Shown here: positions 5,641 through 6,773 of the stretch, in pieces
Numbering within the stretch: position 1 is the stretch's first letter
Layout of the letters: every line of letters starts with the position of its first letter
Source of the DNA: Chloroflexota bacterium
GTDB taxonomy: Bacteria; Chloroflexota; Limnocylindria; QHBO01
DNA length: 6,773 nucleotides
Assembly (NCBI GenBank): GCA_005880165.1
Contig: VBJP01000025.1
Coordinates: 1-6,773 of the forward strand
Direction of reading: 5' to 3'
Position numbers and translations under genes: made by a program
Notes under the pieces: model-generated
What the model was told of the DNA's origin: nothing
The model's database searches: none
The model's input: the letters and a program-made list of their open reading frames with translations, nothing else

Positions 5641-6054
5641 TCAGACGCCGACCGATTGACCAACTTCGATGAGGTGGCCGTCGGGGTCGCGCACGTAGGC
5701 GCGGATCTCCCGACCGTGATCCTTGGGTTCGGTGAGGAACTCCGCGCCCTTGGCGGACCAATCGGCGTACGTCTTGTGGATGTCCGCGACGCGGACATTC
5801 AAGAAGGCGCTCGTCCGGTTCGGGTCGGGTGGCGTCGTCAACGTGACCGTCGGCTTGTCGTCCGTCGGTCCTCCGCCCTCGTTGAGAATCAGCCACGAGT
5901 TGGCGACCCGCATGATCACCGGGTCACGCTCGATGAGGACCTTCCCGTCAAGCAGTGACCGATAGAACTCACGGGACCGGTCCTGGTCGGAGACGACCAG
6001 GAAATGCGTGATCACGAAGCCCTCTCTCGGGGCCGGAAAGTCGTCTGTGTTCAT
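5641..6054 (-). CDS. VOC-superfamily protein (glyoxalase/bleomycin-resistance fold)
   Basis: The product is 137 aa with two beta-alpha-beta-beta-beta modules. Module 1 runs over about 13-60 (ITHFLVVSDQDRSREFYRSLL, then SWLILNEGGGP) and module 2 over about 82-133 (SAFLNVRVADIH, then YVRDPDGHLIEVGQ). H17 and E130 stand where VOC enzymes carry metal ligands, so a metal-dependent enzyme is possible, but the substrate cannot be read from the sequence. The start PAPREGFVITHF and the ANSWLILNEGGG block resemble a VOC subgroup common in actinobacteria, as I recall it. ATG 6054 is supported by GAAGGAG (6065-6059) four bases upstream. It lies 23 bp after the other VOC gene, so the two are probably co-transcribed. 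No function in translation is evident; it may be a resistance, detoxification or ring-cleavage relative. Confidence 0.88.
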   Translation of the reverse strand: MNTDDFPAPREGFVITHFLVVSDQDRSREFYRSLLDGKVLIERDPVIMRVANSWLILNEGGGPTDDKPTVTLTTPPDPNRTSAFLNVRVADIHKTYADWSAKGAEFLTEPKDHGREIRAYVRDPDGHLIEVGQSVGV

Positions 6055-6058
6055 CTCA

Positions 6059-6065
6059 CTCCTTC
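6059..6065 (-). promoter_or_regulatory. Ribosome binding site for the 5641-6054 VOC gene
   Basis: GAAGGAG on the minus strand, four bases before ATG 6054. It supports this start, which leaves a short N-terminal extension before the first VOC strand. Confidence 0.55.
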
Positions 6066-6077
6066 GAGTTCACAGCT

Positions 6078-6443
6078 TCACTTTGGATAGTCGTAGAAGA
6101 TGGCCACCTGCCGCCCGTCGGGGTCCGCGACCCGAAACGAGCGGCTCCCCTCCCAACGGTCTCCCGAGGGCGGCGCCACTAACGCGAACCCGCGCTGGGC
6201 GAGCTCCTGCGACCAGGCGTCGACCTCCGCAGCGGTCTCGACCCGGAAGCCGATCTGGATGCCGTCCCGCGTCGCCCGCTCACCCCTTCGGAAGCTGAGC
6301 TCGAAACCCCCAAGCTCGAGGTCGACGCCGTCCCCATCAGAGGCGCGGACCTTGAAGCCAAAGGCCTGCCCGTAGAAATCCGCGCAACGCGATGGGTTGG
6401 TCGAGAGGAGCGCGAGCTGCCCGATGGCGCGCATCTTTCTCAT
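6078..6443 (-). CDS. VOC-superfamily protein lacking the usual metal ligands
   Basis: From ATG 6443 the product is 121 aa, a typical one-domain VOC length. Module 1 starts IGQLALLSTNPSRCADFYGQ, the standard strand and helix ending in a paired Phe-Tyr, with FELSFRRGE as a later strand. Module 2 has IQIGFRVETAAEVDAWSQEL and ends RVADPDGRQVAIFYD. The first ligand His is replaced by Q9 and the usual Glu of the DPDGxxxE motif by A114, so classical metal catalysis is unlikely. A binding or sequestering role, or a diverged enzyme, is possible. The start is uncertain: ATG 6443 has only a weak GGTGG upstream, and ATG 6434 is an alternative that shortens it by three residues. The frame remains open further upstream inside thrS, but that part looks non-coding in this frame. 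It sits 52 bp after the thrS stop and 23 bp before the second VOC gene. Confidence 0.82.
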   Translation of the reverse strand: MRKMRAIGQLALLSTNPSRCADFYGQAFGFKVRASDGDGVDLELGGFELSFRRGERATRDGIQIGFRVETAAEVDAWSQELAQRGFALVAPPSGDRWEGSRSFRVADPDGRQVAIFYDYPK

Positions 6444-6495
6444 GGCCGGCGCCACCGACGGCGGCGTCGCGCGGCGCTGGGTGGCTGCAGGACTC

Positions 6496-6773
6496 TCACG
6501 TCGCGGCGGTTGAGGCCTCGCGCTGTGCGGACGGCTCGGCGGCCCCGCCGGAGCCATCGTCTGGCTGTTGGACCTGCGCCGGCCACAGCTCGCGCGCGAC
6601 GATCCTGGTTCGCAGCTCGTCGATGAACGCGCCCAGGGGCACACCCTGCGACGCGGCGCCCGTGCGCAGCCGTGGGCTCACCGCACGTGCCTCCTGGTCG
6701 CGATCCCCGACCACCAGCATGACGGGGATCTGCTGCTCCTGCGCGTCCCGCAGCTTGGCCTGCATGCGTTCGG
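6496..6773 (-). CDS. thrS: Threonyl-tRNA synthetase, C-terminal end only
   Basis: The frame is open from the window edge to TGA at 6498-6496, giving about 91 visible residues. They match the end of the anticodon-binding domain that class IIa synthetases use to read tRNA-Thr: an amphipathic helix (MQAKLRDAQEQ), the strand IPVMLVVGDRDQEARAVSPR, and the helix LGAFIDELRTRIVAREL. This corresponds to the VPYMLVCGDKEVE region of E. coli ThrS (from memory). The catalytic and editing domains lie outside the window. After the domain there is a tail of about 27 residues rich in Gln, Pro, Gly, Ala and Ser that most ThrS proteins lack. thrS upstream of infC is classical synteny and supports the call. HisS and ProS share this domain, but the motif details and neighbours favour ThrS. 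Confidence 0.9.
   Translation of the reverse strand, partial: ERMQAKLRDAQEQQIPVMLVVGDRDQEARAVSPRLRTGAASQGVPLGAFIDELRTRIVARELWPAQVQQPDDGSGGAAEPSAQREASTAAT

Noticed and set aside
4481..5659. Plus-strand open frame of 392 codons opposite rplT, rpmI and infC
   Set aside because: It spans three real genes and the infC promoter on the other strand. It is a composition effect, with no protein family features.
1..6773. CRISPR arrays, tRNA or rRNA genes, insertion sequences, phage or attachment sites
   Set aside because: Reading both strands showed no spaced repeats, cloverleaf-like segments, transposase motifs or flanking inverted repeats; nearly all bases are accounted for by housekeeping genes.

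Overview
The window is a G+C-rich stretch of bacterial chromosome. Every recognisable gene is on the minus strand, so the biological reading direction runs from high to low coordinates. In that order the genes are the 3' end of thrS, two small VOC (glyoxalase/bleomycin-resistance fold) genes, infC (IF3), rpmI (bL35), rplT (bL20), pheS, pheT, and the 5' part of a cvpA-like membrane protein gene. This is the classic thrS-infC-rpmI-rplT-pheS-pheT translation cluster. The sequence style of IF3 and PheS (a Cys4 insertion in PheS, Ala/Glu/Pro-rich tails on IF3 and ThrS) and the placement of cvpA after pheT suggest a high-GC Chloroflexota-like or Actinomycetota-like bacterium. That is an impression from remembered sequences, not a search result.

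Region by region (minus-strand order): 6773-6496 is the anticodon-binding end of threonyl-tRNA synthetase. 6443-6078 and 6054-5641 are the two VOC proteins. They sit where thrS and infC are often direct neighbours, and the first of the two has lost the usual metal ligands. 5640-5498 is a control region with a near-consensus sigma-70 promoter (TTGACC, 17 bp, TATAGT) and a short leader with two hairpins. 5497-4244 carries infC-rpmI-rplT with gaps of 3 and 6 nt. 4243-4128 holds a perfect small hairpin followed by an intrinsic-terminator-like hairpin with a U-rich tail, so pheST can be uncoupled from the ribosomal genes. 4127-578 is pheS-pheT, one base apart. 577-454 is an intergenic gap with a possible weak promoter, followed by cvpA.

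Functionally, the products supply initiation factor 3, two 50S proteins, two aminoacyl-tRNA synthetases and a membrane protein. The most informative result is that infC has no conventional start codon at its correct 5' end. It begins at ATC (5497) behind a strong Shine-Dalgarno sequence, the hallmark of IF3 autoregulation, and gene callers that require ATG/GTG/TTG would trim nine conserved residues. I found no CRISPR array, tRNA, rRNA, transposon or attachment site. I see no evidence of a wholly new system: the window is a conserved housekeeping cluster with interesting regulatory and protein-variant details.
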